DNA of 64,000 nt from Absidia repens (lineage: Eukaryota > Mucoromycota > Mucoromycetes > Mucorales > Cunninghamellaceae): positions 2,294,001-2,358,000 of the forward strand of contig MCGE01000002.1 in NCBI GenBank assembly GCA_002105175.1. The letters are read 5' to 3'. Position 1 is the first letter of the stretch, and every line of letters begins with the position of its first letter. Of this stretch, positions 24,501 through 36,093 are shown in pieces. A program made the translations under genes and the position numbers. The notes beneath the pieces are model-generated. The model made no database searches and was not told where the DNA came from. It saw only the letters and a program-made list of their open reading frames with translations.

Positions 24501-25645
24501 ACTTGTTCCAAATGGTTGCGAGTCATACTGTTGAGATTGACGACCACATCATGCCAAACGCCATTCATATCATGACCACAACGAGCCTGGACACCCAGTT
24601 TGCCTTTGACAGCAGTTTCATGAGCCACATACAGTACTTCATCAGAGACGCGTTGAAGATGATCGGCCATGGCATTGACGGCGTTTTTCAAAGTGTTTAT
24701 TGGAGCAGATGTAGGTACAGGACCAGTAATACCGCAACACGCATGATCACAAGTGACTCGTTGATCCAAGATCCCAGAGTAGACTGCGGACGAGACCTTG
24801 ACTGCCTCTGTAACACAATTGGGACACACAGCGTTGGTCATACCGTTGTTGTCAGAGAGGGAGGAATTCTGTGAGCTGTAGATTGCTGCCGCGGCCGGAG
24901 TTAATGGTGATGTAAAAGGAGATGTTGTTGTTGAAGATGATGATGCTGCTACTGTACTGAAATATGTTGATGAAAGAGTGAATGGTGGTGTTGGAATAGA
25001 TGCTGATAATATATTGATATTTTCGTTGTTGTTGTTATTATTATTCAAGTCCGCAATTGTGTATTCGATGGGTGATGCTAAAAATAAATCAAGAAGTAAG
25101 AAAACATAATGAATATTAGTGTGTGAGCTCATCTAAATAGTGCTCTTACCTATAGACGATGACATTCGGCGTAATTTTTCTAATAGAGGTGAATCATTGA
25201 CAGATAATAGACCATTTTCAGAGGTGGGGTTTTCGACAAGGTACGAAACTTCAGCAGAGGCGATTTGTGGGGATGTAGACGATGACAAAGAAGGAGTGGG
25301 CGTTTTGTTGAAAGTGCTATCATGGCTGGAGGCTCTGGCTGTCGTCATATCAGTATTATCTTGTAAAGCTATGCTTCCATTCTTGCTCTTGCTGCTGTTG
25401 TTGCATGTCAGTAGTTGATGTTGTTGCTGAATGGCTATCCGGTATCGCAAGTTTTCAGTTTCCAAGGCCAGTTGTCGTTGTGCGATATTTTTGAGTGCGT
25501 CAATAATGGAGAGAGCAGACTCAGAATCGGTTGAATCCAAAGCATCGTGAGATGGTATATCAAGGCAGGTGGTAAGGCAAGTGTTGATATCACCATTTTT
25601 CAAAGAAAGAGCCAAAGTATTGATATGCGAAAGAATTGCAGTCAT
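17415..25645 (-). CDS. Group III hybrid histidine kinase with 18 HAMP repeats (Nik1/Os1 type)
   Basis: Eight exons (25150-25645, 24388-25077, 23915-24198, 23570-23836, 19905-23473, 18613-19806, 17616-18498, 17415-17519) join to 7488 nt, 2495 residues. The start is the ATG at 25645. After a Ser/Thr/Asn-rich N-terminus of about 300 residues come 18 consecutive units of about 92 residues, each with the pattern [23 protein letters not shown] ... GTW..LTDNVN.MA.NLT.QVR. Then follow the H-box [21 protein letters not shown]-boxes with [20 protein letters not shown], and a receiver with [11 protein letters not shown], phospho-acceptor [14 protein letters not shown] and TKP. Family members sense osmotic stress upstream of the Hog MAPK and are the target of phenylpyrrole and dicarboximide fungicides. 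Known fungal members carry roughly 5-7 units, so this array is greatly expanded. It is cytosolic, with no membrane segment. Confidence 0.95.
18501..18549. repeat. 49-nt A homopolymer in a kinase intron
   Basis: An uninterrupted run of 49 A on the plus strand (T on the coding strand). It forms most of the intron between exons 6 and 7 of the histidine kinase and acts as an extended polypyrimidine tract before the acceptor at 18499-18500. Length is likely to vary between isolates and sequencing runs. Confidence 0.9.
19905..23473 (-). repeat. Tandem 276-bp coding repeats (HAMP units)
   Basis: A single 3569-bp exon consists almost entirely of 13 in-frame tandem units of about 276 bp, each encoding one 92-residue HAMP plus linker. 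Units differ mainly at fixed positions: K or R after VA/VS, PNVDGTW versus QGVAGTW, and IEVESGG versus IEVETRG versus IDVEARG. Units 6 and 8 are identical over roughly their first 72 residues, suggesting recent duplication or gene conversion. The flanking five units lie in separate exons and are more diverged. Confidence 0.92.
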
Positions 25646-28600
25646 GTTGGAATGAGACAAAGAGTTGGTTTGTATGATATCAGTGCTTTTTCGGTTTTGC
25701 TTGTTGGTTAATGGTCAATTGAGGTATGTTTCATAACTTCACCAGAGGAAGATGAGAATGAATATAAACGATATGTTTTCCTTTTATTGTAAATATGTGT
25801 GATTCACCACCAAAGAAAAAAAAAGAAAAAAAAAAGAAAAAAAGAGTTGAAATAAGAGGGAAAGAAAAAGAAAAAGGGGGCAAAAAAACGAAAAAGGTAA
25901 AAAGGGTAAAAGAGCAAAAAAAATGCGCCAATGAGGGGACTTTTTATAACTTTGTGAGTTGTCTCACTTTCAACTGATTTTTTTTTTGTCTCGTTACATA
26001 TCAGGTCCAGTCGACCAAATTGGGATTTGACCGTTCAACATAAAAAAAGACTTGACTAACCTTCGAAGAAAATGGAACCTTTTTCCTTGTTTCCATTACC
26101 AATAAAAAAAAAATACTTCTTCCATACTCCTTGGTTTTCAAACCCCGGGCGTTTTTTTTTTTGAGTTAAAGACATGCATTTCAAGTCAAACTCGTCCCGA
26201 TGGTGTATACTGTTTGTACACGTGAATGTGTGTAAATACTGATTCTTTTCAAATATCATACTTTGTTGTATCAAACGAAATACCAACAACGTTAGATCAA
26301 GGTGTACACATATTTCATCTGATCACTGTTGGGTATTATGATATCAGATATTTCTTTTTACACAAAAACAAGTACGCACAACCGTGGCCAGCAGTAAAGG
26401 CGTATCATTTTCCAATAAAGACGTGCATACCATATAAACCATGATCTTACCAGCAAATAGTATGGCAAGTGGATATGAGATATTGGAAAGGAAATTGGGT
26501 TTGGTTTCAAAGTGAGTGGTCGAAAAATCAATCATATCAACCCACAGAAGAACGCCTAAATGGTATCCATTTTGTGCAACCATCACATATCATCGGATCA
26601 AAAACTCACTATTTTTTTCCCCCACTTCCGTCTCCCACACCTCGCTCCGGTCAAACAGTTTTAACGACAGCCAAACCTTTTCCCCATTTCTATCATATCT
26701 ATTCGGACATATGTCTCCGATTAATTAGTTTATATGTCACAAGCGCTGTCCAAAGCAAAAGATGGTCAACGCCAAGAAGCTAGTCAGACTTACGCTCCAA
26801 TTTCATCATCAATATCATCACTACCGTAATCATGAATCCCTATTTTATCCCTTGATTTTTGCTCTTAATGTCCTGACACTAAACTCTGATGTTCTAGATT
26901 GATGCACTTGGGGAGGGGGTTTAAGCTTATGTTTGCTTTGTATGAACCTTAAAAAATTTCATCAACATTTTTTTTATTTTCTTACACATTCTTTCTCTTT
27001 TTCATCTTAGTTCCTGATGTTGCTATGTAATGTAAATTACTTATTCAGGGCTTTTCATAGTACTAGGCTGAATTATATGAATATGCCAGACCATCAATTT
27101 CAGGAACAAAATTCACGCCTGTTGTTGGAAGTGCGGCGTTTAAATTATTGTTTTGGACGTAAGGGGCGCCACCGCACTCGGCATTTCCTTTTTTTCTACG
27201 ACTTTTAACAGCCATTTTCATAGTAGCGTAAGAATAGCCGGAAAAAGAAAAATGGGCATGTCATTTTTTATTTTTATTTTTGTACTTAGCAGTTACTATT
27301 GGTTCTTTTACTTTTAGCTTGCCTATTTTTCAGCTAGAATGAGATGTACTCACAGTTGGTACCTACTTGGATGTCCTTCATATGCTAACCAACCATTCTC
27401 CTTCTATGCATACAGTATATAATGAGCTTCATTATGATTATGGAAACATGTCTACAGCACCATTGCCGGCATTGCTAACTAGGACAGCCTCTTCTGACCT
27501 TTACTGGACTATCTCTCGCTCTCCTGCTCTCTAGTGGTATGCTGATATCGCTGCTATTATTGCACTGTCCCATTGCACTGTCGACACCAAAGCAACAAAG
27601 AATTCTGTTAAACAGATACGATAGACAAAAGGATAGTAGGGCGTCACAATCGGAAGCACCATCGACTGGCTAACCAATACTTCAATTACATTTAGTATAG
27701 TTGTATGATTTCTTCACATCTATAGTTTAGTCATAGCACCCCTTCAACCACATGTAACATCATAGATTATATAGTACGTATTTATTTTTACTACTAAAAC
27801 CTTGACCAAATAAATAAAGCATTAGTTTAGTTATTCAATACTCAAAGCGATTATTTTCAACTTCACTGGTATGAACGTCTGTGTTGTATTATTATTTGCT
27901 AGTTTGGCAGCCATCTGATATTTTGACAGTATGGTTTTTATTTATTTCTTACCTATTTGGGCAACTTTGTTGGGGAGGCAGGCGCAAATTTAGGGCATCT
28001 ATTGATCTGGGACGAACATCATCATTGTGAAAACGTCTGAAAGGTAAATTCAACTGCAATGGAAGAATGCATCATCAAGAAGTCTGAAGTACAAGCTCTG
28101 TCAATTCGATCGTTGGAATCAAGCATAAAAGTGTTTTTCATTATCCCATCCCACCTCTATCCTTGTTCACCCCCCCTTCTCCTTCCTCCGATCGTTTAGA
28201 AATAATCAGTATACACAGATACATTTGATATATTTATTTGCTAAACTTTAATAAAGTCCTTGTTGTTTTCAGAGTAAAAGAGTAAATCGTTACAATTTTT
28301 TTGGGGCTTTTTTTTGCATTCTGATGATACTGTAAAACAGTAATACTTTGATCCTTACAGTTATAGAAACATATATCGGGATCGGCAACCCTTTCGAATC
28401 AAGCGGCACAACTAATATATATGATACCATGCCAAGGCACAAAATTATTGCTATTTAATACAAATCATTAGACATCAAACGTATTGTCTTATTTTCAAAA
28501 TTATAGGACGACATGTGTATGCTACTATTGTTTCTTCGCATCATCAATAATTTATCTGCATGACATAGCGCTTCGACAAGGGGAACGGCGGTGATTGAAA

Positions 28601-28692
28601 ATGTTTCTATCGTGGGGTATTTTTTTTATTTTATTTTTTTTCTCCCATCCAAATTTCTTTCATCTATTCCTATTTTTCTTTTTTCAAGCAAC
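25646..28692. other. Long intergenic stretch without a confident gene
   Basis: The near part (25646-26050) is the kinase promoter and 5' UTR region with A-rich runs at 25815-25870. An open frame at 26469-26783 (+) starts with protein-like residues but has no recognisable family or splice partners. A 14-mer GTGCGGCGTTTAAA at 27131-27144 recurs at 53065-53078. From 27200 to 28600 the sequence is AT-rich with no repeats matching the four-copy family. No tRNA or rRNA found. Confidence 0.35.
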
Positions 28693-30388
28693 ATGGCGAA
28701 TCGACCTTTAATCTATCTAGCCGCATCACTCATGACGGTATTGGCTTCTGAAGAAAAGACTTGTAAGTGACTACTAACATTGAAAAAAAACGTAGGTCAT
28801 TGAATTACTGGTTCTGACGCGACCTTTTTTCCCATAGCTGCTGCTACTACTGCTACTCTGCCCACTGATTACCCTCTTCGACGTAGGTTATATATTAAAA
28901 GCTTCAATGCTACTTGAATAAGTGACTCACGCCTATTTTTGTTTTTTGACTTTTATACTTAGCCTTGGAATGGACTGACTTTATCACTGAAATCGTCTGT
29001 ATATGTTTCTTGATCTTGTATGTGCTTATTTGGTGGCAAGGCGCACGTTCCAATACGAACATTGCTACAAAATGGTAAGATATATATATCATCAAGACAA
29101 CAATAATTTTGAATGATGACTAAAAGAGCTTCATTGTGTATTTACTTTGACCTTAGGGCAAATGCGAACGTCGATTACCTTCGTGAACAATTTTCTTTGG
29201 TTGGTAGTGGCAAGGCTACTTTGGTGAAAGATGGTCCTGCCGACTATTTGTTGTATACTTCAGGCCGTCGCAATGTCCAATTTGGCCATTGGTGGCTCAA
29301 GGTAAGAGTGGAAAATGTGGTACACCAATGGGCTATTGATCATCCGTTTCGTTTTTGTTTTGTTTTATTATTATGATAGCTCAAGCCTAGAAACGATCCA
29401 GTTTCAAATGTCATTACGCTTGTCTTTTCTTTGTTTGGTTGGGTGAAGCCTATTAAGGATCGAATGGTATGGTTAAAGAAGAAAACAATTGGTCAAGAGA
29501 AACGATAGGGGAGGGATGGTCACTTTGAACTTACTCATTGGTTATTACTATTTTATTTTTTGTGTGTATGATGCTTTAGGATGTGACTTTAACATTCGAC
29601 AAGGAACTCAAGAACAAATTCGTATTTGCCATCTTGGACAAGACAATTGCAAAGGACACACATGAAAAGCGATTTGATCTTGTAAGATACCAAAAGAAAG
29701 AAGGGGACGCAACTTGGATCAAAATAAATTGACACTTACAATACCATCTTTTCCATGATTTCATGATCTAGTCAAAAATGACCAAGGTAGCTTCCGCAAG
29801 TGTGCCTTCCAACTTGGTGATCTATGCTGAATCACAAAAACTGGCTGAACTTTTACTTCAAGGCAAAACAGGTGAATCTTGCGCCAATCCTCTGGCTTGG
29901 AATCGTTGATTGTGACTTATTTGCCTGAATATGAACCTGAACGATTGAATAGTGACAAGGATTTGAAGATGACTTTGGTGTACGATATCAACGATACCAA
30001 ATCAGCTTCTTTGGTAGAATTCCCCTGTGCTTTCGTTGATACTTTGAGTAACTTGAACCTCACTGGCGAAGTAAGTAGAAAGAAAAAAGAAGAGCGTCAT
30101 TATGAAGAGACCAATCAATTGTACTCAATGCGATGTTTTTTGTTTTTGTTTATATATATGTAGGTAATCACTAAATTGAACAAGAACAAGGCCGAATTGC
30201 AAAAGATCTTTGCTAAACGGGAGGCTGAAGACCGCGCTGAAGAAATCGCCAAGAAGAAAGCTGATGCCAAACGTGCTCAAGATGAACGTCTCAAGAAACT
30301 GAGTCCCTCTGAACAACGAAAATTCGATGAAAAGGAACGTAACCGGGAAAAAAAGAAGGAAATGAAGAAGCGAACCAAGCGAGCCTAA
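28693..30388 (+). CDS. CCDC47 / PAT10-like ER protein, with apparent frameshift
   Basis: Exons 28693-28762, 28838-28882, 28963-29074, 29157-29301, 29380-29466, 29580-29681, 29772-30070 and 30164-30388. The product has a signal peptide (MANRPLIYLAASLMTVLAS), a membrane segment (IVCICFLILYVLIWW), the DUF1682 core (NVDYLREQFSLVG, DYLLYTSGRRNVQFGHWWLK, DVTLTFDKELKNKFVFAILD) and a highly charged Lys/Glu coiled coil ending KKEMKKRTKRA. CCDC47 is a subunit of the PAT complex that helps insert multipass proteins at the ER translocon. The exon lengths sum to one base short of a multiple of three: around 29870-29880 the frame must change between GKTGE and LRQSSGLESL with no intron signals. This is either an assembly error or a real lesion. 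Confidence 0.85.
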
Positions 30389-30548
30389 AGGCATTAGTGG
30401 TGGATACCTGTTAGTTCTGGTAGTGATAGTATTAGTATTAGTTTTATATTAGCATATTTTGATTTTATATTTATTTTGGATGTGATGAATGTTGAGTTTT
30501 GTATACTATTAAATTAATTAATAAAAGACAAACAATGATCAAGCATAT

Positions 30549-30801
30549 GAAGTGGATTGTGCACTTTGATATAATAGATGATAGTTGTAGACAAAGAAAA
30601 AATGTTTATTTAAATTTTATGGTATTTCAAAGGAATATATATGTATCATATAACGGCAGTGAATAGGGATGATAAACATTTGAAGTGGGTCAAGTACTTT
30701 GACATAGTAAATGATATTCGTGGGCAAAGAAAAAAATGATTTATTTGGATTTTGAGGCATTTTAACGAAGCGTATATATCATATAAGGGTAGCGAATAGG
30801 G
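30549..30801. repeat. Local direct duplication, two 120-bp units
   Basis: Units at 30549-30669 and 30682-30801 are alignable end to end: GAAGTGG...ACTTTGA.ATA..A.ATGATA, then GGCAAAGAAAAAA, TTTATTT, GGNATTT, ATATATCATATAA and GCGAATAGGGA. They lie between the convergent stop codons of CCDC47 and the UQCC3-like gene. No ORF. Confidence 0.8.
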
Positions 30802-30988
30802 ACAATGGAGAAGGGTAAGGGTAGTACAAAATAAAAAATAACTAGGGTGCAAAATGAGATATGACAAAGGTGATGGCGGTACACTAAAGGAGAACTGAAA
30901 AAAAAAACTAGGGGTCTAATGGCTATGAGAGGGTTGTTGTAAATAAAGATATTGGAGGGAATATACAAAGGACAAAGGGTTGATGTGT

Positions 30989-31295
30989 CTATTTCTTATC
31001 GTTGATGTTTCCCCAGACAGGTTTGTCAGAGGCAGCTGCTTCGCGCAGTTGATCCATCATAGCTTGTTGTCGTTCTTGATTTTGCGCTTTCATACGGTCG
31101 GCTTCTTTCAAAAGTGCAGGATCTAAACGCTAAAAAAAGTACGGGTATATGTTAGTATATCAAATGAGTCCTGCTGATTTTGTCGCTTACTCTTCTCATT
31201 TCAGCTTCATCGGGTACAGTGAACACCATCAAACCGTATCCAGTAGCTAAAATAGTTGAGGCATAAACAATAACTTTGCCAACGTTTTGAACCAT
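30989..31295 (-). CDS. Cytochrome bc1 assembly factor, UQCC3/Cbp4-like
   Basis: Exons 31191-31295 and 30989-31129 give 81 residues. The N-terminus is one membrane helix (VGKVIVYASTILATGYGLMV) followed by FTVPDEAEMRRRLDPALLKE, then a charged helical tail (ADRMKAQNQERQQAMMDQLR) ending KPVWGNINDKK. Short length, single N-terminal helix, the GYGLMV..T.PDE motif and helical tail fit UQCC3/Cbp4 proteins, small inner-membrane factors needed for cytochrome b maturation. The match is by motif, so another small mitochondrial assembly factor is possible. Confidence 0.62.
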
Positions 31296-31615
31296 GGTGT
31301 TAAGTAATAAGTAAAAGAGGAGAGTGGGGAGAGTAGTGAGGAGAAAAAGGAAAAAAAGAAAGCAAGACAAGAAAAACAGTGGCTGACCTATTTTAGCGAC
31401 AAGCACGGAGTGTGAATCATTTCCACATTCCCTTGACAACCGTGATCATGCCAGTCAATAACCACACACATTGCACCAAAAAAAAAAAGAAGAAAAAAAG
31501 GCAGCATCAGTGTAATAAAACAGGTGTGTACATATAAAAATCTTTATTGTATAAAAATAACAGTGTAAATAAAATACTAAACTAAATCACAAACAAAAAA
31601 GGTAATCCAACAAAT
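31296..31615. other. Intergenic
   Basis: 320 bp between the succinyl-CoA ligase stop and the start of the UQCC3-like gene on the same strand. Purine-rich near 31320-31380. Nothing further seen. Confidence 0.4.
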
Positions 31616-33770
31616 CTAAGAGAACTTGACATCAATATCAGCCTTTCTGGCCATAGTCACAATGCTGGAGAAGTTGACAGCCTTCTTGGCAGCGGTGTCA
31701 AGATCATCAACGGCGAAGATACGGAGACCAGAGTCAGCAATCTAATATAAAGTGAATAGAAAGTGAGTCAGCATTTATCATATTAAATACATGCTTATTA
31801 TATTTACCAATTTCTTAGCTTCATCAACCTTGGTACCCTTAAGTCTGACAACCAAAGGAATGGACAAGTCGAGTTCCTTAGCAGCGGCAATGATACCTTC
31901 GGCAATCACATCACATCGCATGATACCACCGAAAATGTTAACGAAGGCAGAGGATACCTGGTTGAAAGAATAAAGTATAACAAAGCGTGAAGTTAATAAA
32001 AGCTATGGACCTTTCTTTGTGCCCAAACTTACATGAGGATCAGAGGTAATAATTTCGAAGGCAGCCTTGACAGCTTGAGGAGTGGCTATTTCACACAAAA
32101 AAAAAATATGTAAATATCTTGGTAAGAGATCTCATTCTGGACAATTCTATATGCATGCCTGCTCTTTAAAAACTTACCACCACCACCAACATCCAAGAAG
32201 TTAGCGGGCTTTCCACCGTGGAGTTGAATGATATCCATAGTAGCCATGGCCAAACCAGCACCGTTCACTGCATACGAAAGGAAAACAAGAATCTGATTAG
32301 TAATTGATTATACAACACATCATATCTGTAGAAATAGGATTCAATTCATTGCACTTACCCAAACAACCAATGCTTCCGTCCAAACCAATATAGTTGAGAT
32401 TGTGTTCAGCAGCAGCAATTTCACGAGCATCTTCTTGAGTGAAATCACGGAGTTCAAACACATCCTTTTGTCTGAATTCGGCGTTGTCGTCAAAGTTCAA
32501 CTACAAATGGAAATTAAAATAAGTACAATTATTTAGCAACTTTTTAGATTTATTTTTTGTTGGCCATCATGTCATCACTCGCTTTACCTTGGCATCCATA
32601 CAGAGGACTGTTTATCATTGTAATAATAAGAGAGAGAAAAGTAAGTTCACCAAAAGATTCATCAACACACCTAGCCAAATCCCGTGTAGACTTTTTCTTT
32701 TCTTTGAGACTTACTTTGATGGTCGTTGGTTTCAGACAAGGGGTTGATTTCAACTTGAGTGGCATCACGTTCAGTGAAAAGCTTGTACAAGTTCATGAAA
32801 GTATCGGCAGCATCATCTTGGGCAACAGCGCTGATACCAATCTTCTTGGCCAATTCCTTAGCATCTTCACGAGCGAGACCCTTCTTGATATCCACGGGCA
32901 ATTTGACAATAGCATCAGGGTTTTCCTTAGCCACGGTTTCAATATCCATACCACCTTGAGAGGAAGCAACGAGAACAGGACCAGCAGATTGGCGATCCAT
33001 CAAGATAGCAAAGTAGTATTCGTTACGGGCGTACTTGCGTTCACAGATATAAACAGCGTTACAAGGCTTGCCTTCAGCACCAGTTTGCTTGGTGATCAAG
33101 TTGTGTCCAATCATCTTGTCAGCTAAGGCTTTAGCTTCTTCAGGGCTAAATGTGTAATATTGAGTTTCGTTAGTTTTTCCCGTTGATGATTTTTCTGTCA
33201 ACTACTACCCCTTTCTTTCCCATCACTGCCTAAAACTCATACTTACGTAGAGAAGGTCTTGACACCACCCTTGTAACCGTTCGTGAAGTGACCCTTACCA
33301 CGACCACCAGCCAAAACTTGAGCCTTGATAACGAGATCATCAGAGCCTACAAAAAGATAGAAAAAAAATAGTTAGTAATGAAAAAATGCTAATGATTCGT
33401 AATAAATATTAATACTGTTGAGAAAACTAGTCTTTACCTAAACGCTTGGCAACTTCGAAAGCTTCTTCAGAGGACTTGGCAACAGAGCCTTTGGGAGCAT
33501 TGATACCATATTGTCTCATAACATCAACGGACAAATATTCGTGGATGTTCAAGAAACGCTTTTGTTGTTGTTGAGCGGGTTGACGAGCAATCTATAAATA
33601 AATAAAAAGGACGTGTTTAGTAACTATCATATTTCCCAGTTCCTTCATCCACTTATACCAATATAACCAAAATACACGGCAGCGCCTTTTTTTTTTTTTG
33701 GTGTGCTTGTATTTCTTACCTTGGAGGCACGAGAGGCCATTCCGGTGACAGAGCGAACAGACTTGAACAT
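31616..33770 (-). CDS. LSC2: Succinyl-CoA ligase, beta subunit, mitochondrial
   Basis: Ten exons (33720-33770, 33438-33591, 33247-33346, 32715-33145, 32588-32607, 32359-32500, 32178-32267, 32033-32085, 31808-31957, 31616-31741) give 438 residues, standard for the enzyme. An Arg/Ser/Gln-rich presequence ([17 protein letters not shown]...) precedes [17 protein letters not shown], the ATP-grasp segments [11 protein letters not shown] and [12 protein letters not shown], the Mg-nucleotide region [15 protein letters not shown], and the CoA-ligase half with [34 protein letters not shown] and [15 protein letters not shown]. It works with the alpha subunit in the TCA cycle, making ATP or GTP from succinyl-CoA. 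Exon 5 is only 20 bp. Confidence 0.97.
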
Positions 33771-34458
33771 ATTAATAGACTATTTTTTTGTGATGATAAA
33801 AGAGAATAAGTAATCCAATAAGAATAAGTACTATATCATCTAGTATTATTGTTGCTTTTTTTATATATTCAGAGAATAATAATAAAAGAAACAAGAGAAA
33901 CGTACCTTTTATATAAAGTGGGAGAAGGGTGAGGATGAGGAATATGAGAAAAGAAAAAAAGGTTAAGGAAATGAAGGAAAAAAATGGAATAGAAAAAACA
34001 AAATAATCGGCGACCCGGCTCATCTCGGAATCGATAAAAAAATTTGTAACTGTAAGAACTGGCCAATAAAAGTCCGCCTCCCAACACTTTTTTTTTGCTG
34101 TAGCGGCCTGTCCCGTTTTTACCTAAATCTTCACGCACTTACTCTCTGCCCTCTCCCATTTACCAAACATAGTATTTTTTTAGACAACTCCTTTTTTATT
34201 ATTTTGCTCTTTATGCCAATAGCATTTATTAAAAAAAAAATGAATTGTTTTTGACAGGAGTGATTGATATATTCTCTCGAACATTTGGGCGCTCTGGGAA
34301 AATCAAGGAAAATGACAGGAGTGCGGTGTTTACATTTTTGAACGGGGCCGAGTTCGTAGTGGCTTTTTTCTTCTTGTCGATTTTCACATTTTCTTTTCTT
34401 CCCCGCCTCTCCACTCCCCTTTCTTTTTTAGACTTTACAGAATACACTATACTTTATC
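33771..34458. promoter_or_regulatory. Divergent intergenic region, LSC2 / CCDC137-like
   Basis: 688 bp between two divergent start codons. Contains GTGCGGTGTTTACATTTTTG at 34321-34340, a variant of the motif seen at 27131 and 53065, about 125 bp before the plus-strand ATG. Also a CTCATCTCGGAATCG stretch near 34020. Assignments are by position only. Confidence 0.35.
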
Positions 34459-35480
34459 ATGCCCCATAAACGCTCCAAAGCCAGTGTACGCAACGAACGA
34501 AGAAAAAAGTAAAAAAAGAAAAAAAAAAAAAAGATAAAAAAACCTACCCCCGTTAATATCAACACTACCCTTTATTTAGTAAATATCTAATCAGCCATTT
34601 TCTTTCCTCTTTATAGTATCAATCTGCCTGCACAAGATTCCGATCTAAATCACGATGCTCCCAAAGGTTTCCTGCGCATGATGAGGATGAAGGAGCAAAT
34701 AGAACAGAATAGAAAAAAGAAAAAGGAAAAAGGAACTACACCCAAGGTAAGTTATTACTACGACCGGTTGAAACAAAAAATATCGACGTCGTAGTTCTTT
34801 GTGATCTAACGTTTATCTTTGGGTGGTATATTATGATTAGACGACCGATCAGCCTACCATCCAGCCAGGAGAACGCATGAAAGATTTTGCGCTACGTGTA
34901 GAAAATGAATATCGGGCAGATATGAACAAAGCACACAAGAGTACCAAACCACTGACGGAGAGGAAGAAACGAAACCGACAGGCAAGGAAGGAAAAGGAAG
35001 CCAACAAGAAACAAAAGATAGTGGACAAATATGGTGGGCGGGACTTCGATGATCTCAAAGATAACGTCAAGTTTGGTGAAGTGGCGGATGCTCCTCCTAT
35101 CTTCAAAAAATTACCCAAAGCTCGTGGCCAAAATAAACAGGTAATGAAAAGACGGGAGAGAAATGACGAGGAACGTATTTTGACTAGAGGCATTGGCTTA
35201 TTTTTAGGTACTGGAAGCAAAGACACAAGCAGCAGCATCAACATCAACGACAAAGAAGGTAGACGGAAACAACGGCGATCAAGATACCAATGGCGGATAT
35301 GAATCGGAAGAGGATGAAAATATGAAGATGCTCAAAGCTTCTCACAAACGGAAATTGGCAAATATGAGCGCATCAGCAAAGAAGGCATTGGAAGATGAAC
35401 GGGAACGAACCATTAGCATGTATCGGGCGAAAAAGGCGAAGAAAATGGAAGACTCTGGATTGACCCCTTCCTTTGTCTAG
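34459..35480 (+). CDS. CCDC137-like nucleolar coiled-coil protein
   Basis: Exons 34459-34508, 34617-34746, 34841-35140 and 35208-35480 give 250 residues. The start MPHKRSKASVRNERRKNI, the motif DAPKGFLRMMRMKEQIEQ, PGERMKDFALRVENEYRADM, the run TERKKRNRQARKEKEANKKQ and the tail ENMKMLKASHKRKLANMSAS are typical of small basic nuclear proteins of the CCDC137/fungal APKGF family, probably acting in the nucleolus. About 30% of residues are Lys or Arg, with clear nuclear localisation stretches. Function is inferred from composition and partial motif match only. Confidence 0.6.
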
Positions 35481-36093
35481 TTTAGAAAATGCATCACTTA
35501 ATTTAGTCTAGTTCAGTCAAATCATCATTATTTCTTTATATTATTGTAGCATATGTAATAAAACTATATATTTGTTGTTGTCTTTATTTTGCCTGTGTGT
35601 GTATTTGACTGTGTCTTTTTGAACTTAATGTAGGCATTGGTTGGGTGAAATTATAATCAATATCTCGTGTGACCGTGTCTTTATAGGATACTGCAGTGAA
35701 AAGTGATAGAAAGATGGTTTGGGAGTATATTACTCTCGCAATGGGTTATTTCTCCTAAACCCAAGCCAGTGGTTTTTTCGACAGTGTGAATAAAAGGCTG
35801 GTATCGTCAGAACTGGAATTCCGAGTAGCAAAATTTCCCGGAAAAAAAAATAATACGTTTGGATCCATTTTCAATATAATCCTTATGGTACATTAAAAGA
35901 GACACTGTTAGGGCAAAGAAAAATCGAAGATATGTGAACAAGGAAGTGGTAGAACGAGATTTGGAGAAAAAAGTTTCCGATCTTTTTATTTAATTGTATA
36001 AAAAGGACTTCATATGAGATCGTTTCTGAAATAAAAAAGTAACACTCTCCTTCTTGTTTTTTACCTCCCTTCAATCAAGAAAATATATTAGAG
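35481..36093. other. Intergenic (promoter of acidic secreted protein)
   Basis: AT-rich. A TTTAATTGTATAAAAAGGAC segment at 35989-36008 gives a TATA-like TATAAAAAG at 35998-36006, about 90 bp before the ATG at 36094. A CT-rich tract follows directly (36044-36070), the usual layout of a highly expressed fungal gene. Confidence 0.45.

Noticed and set aside
26469..26783. Plus-strand ORF of about 100 codons
   Set aside because: No recognisable motif, no splice partners, and the C-terminal half is low-complexity Pro/Ser.
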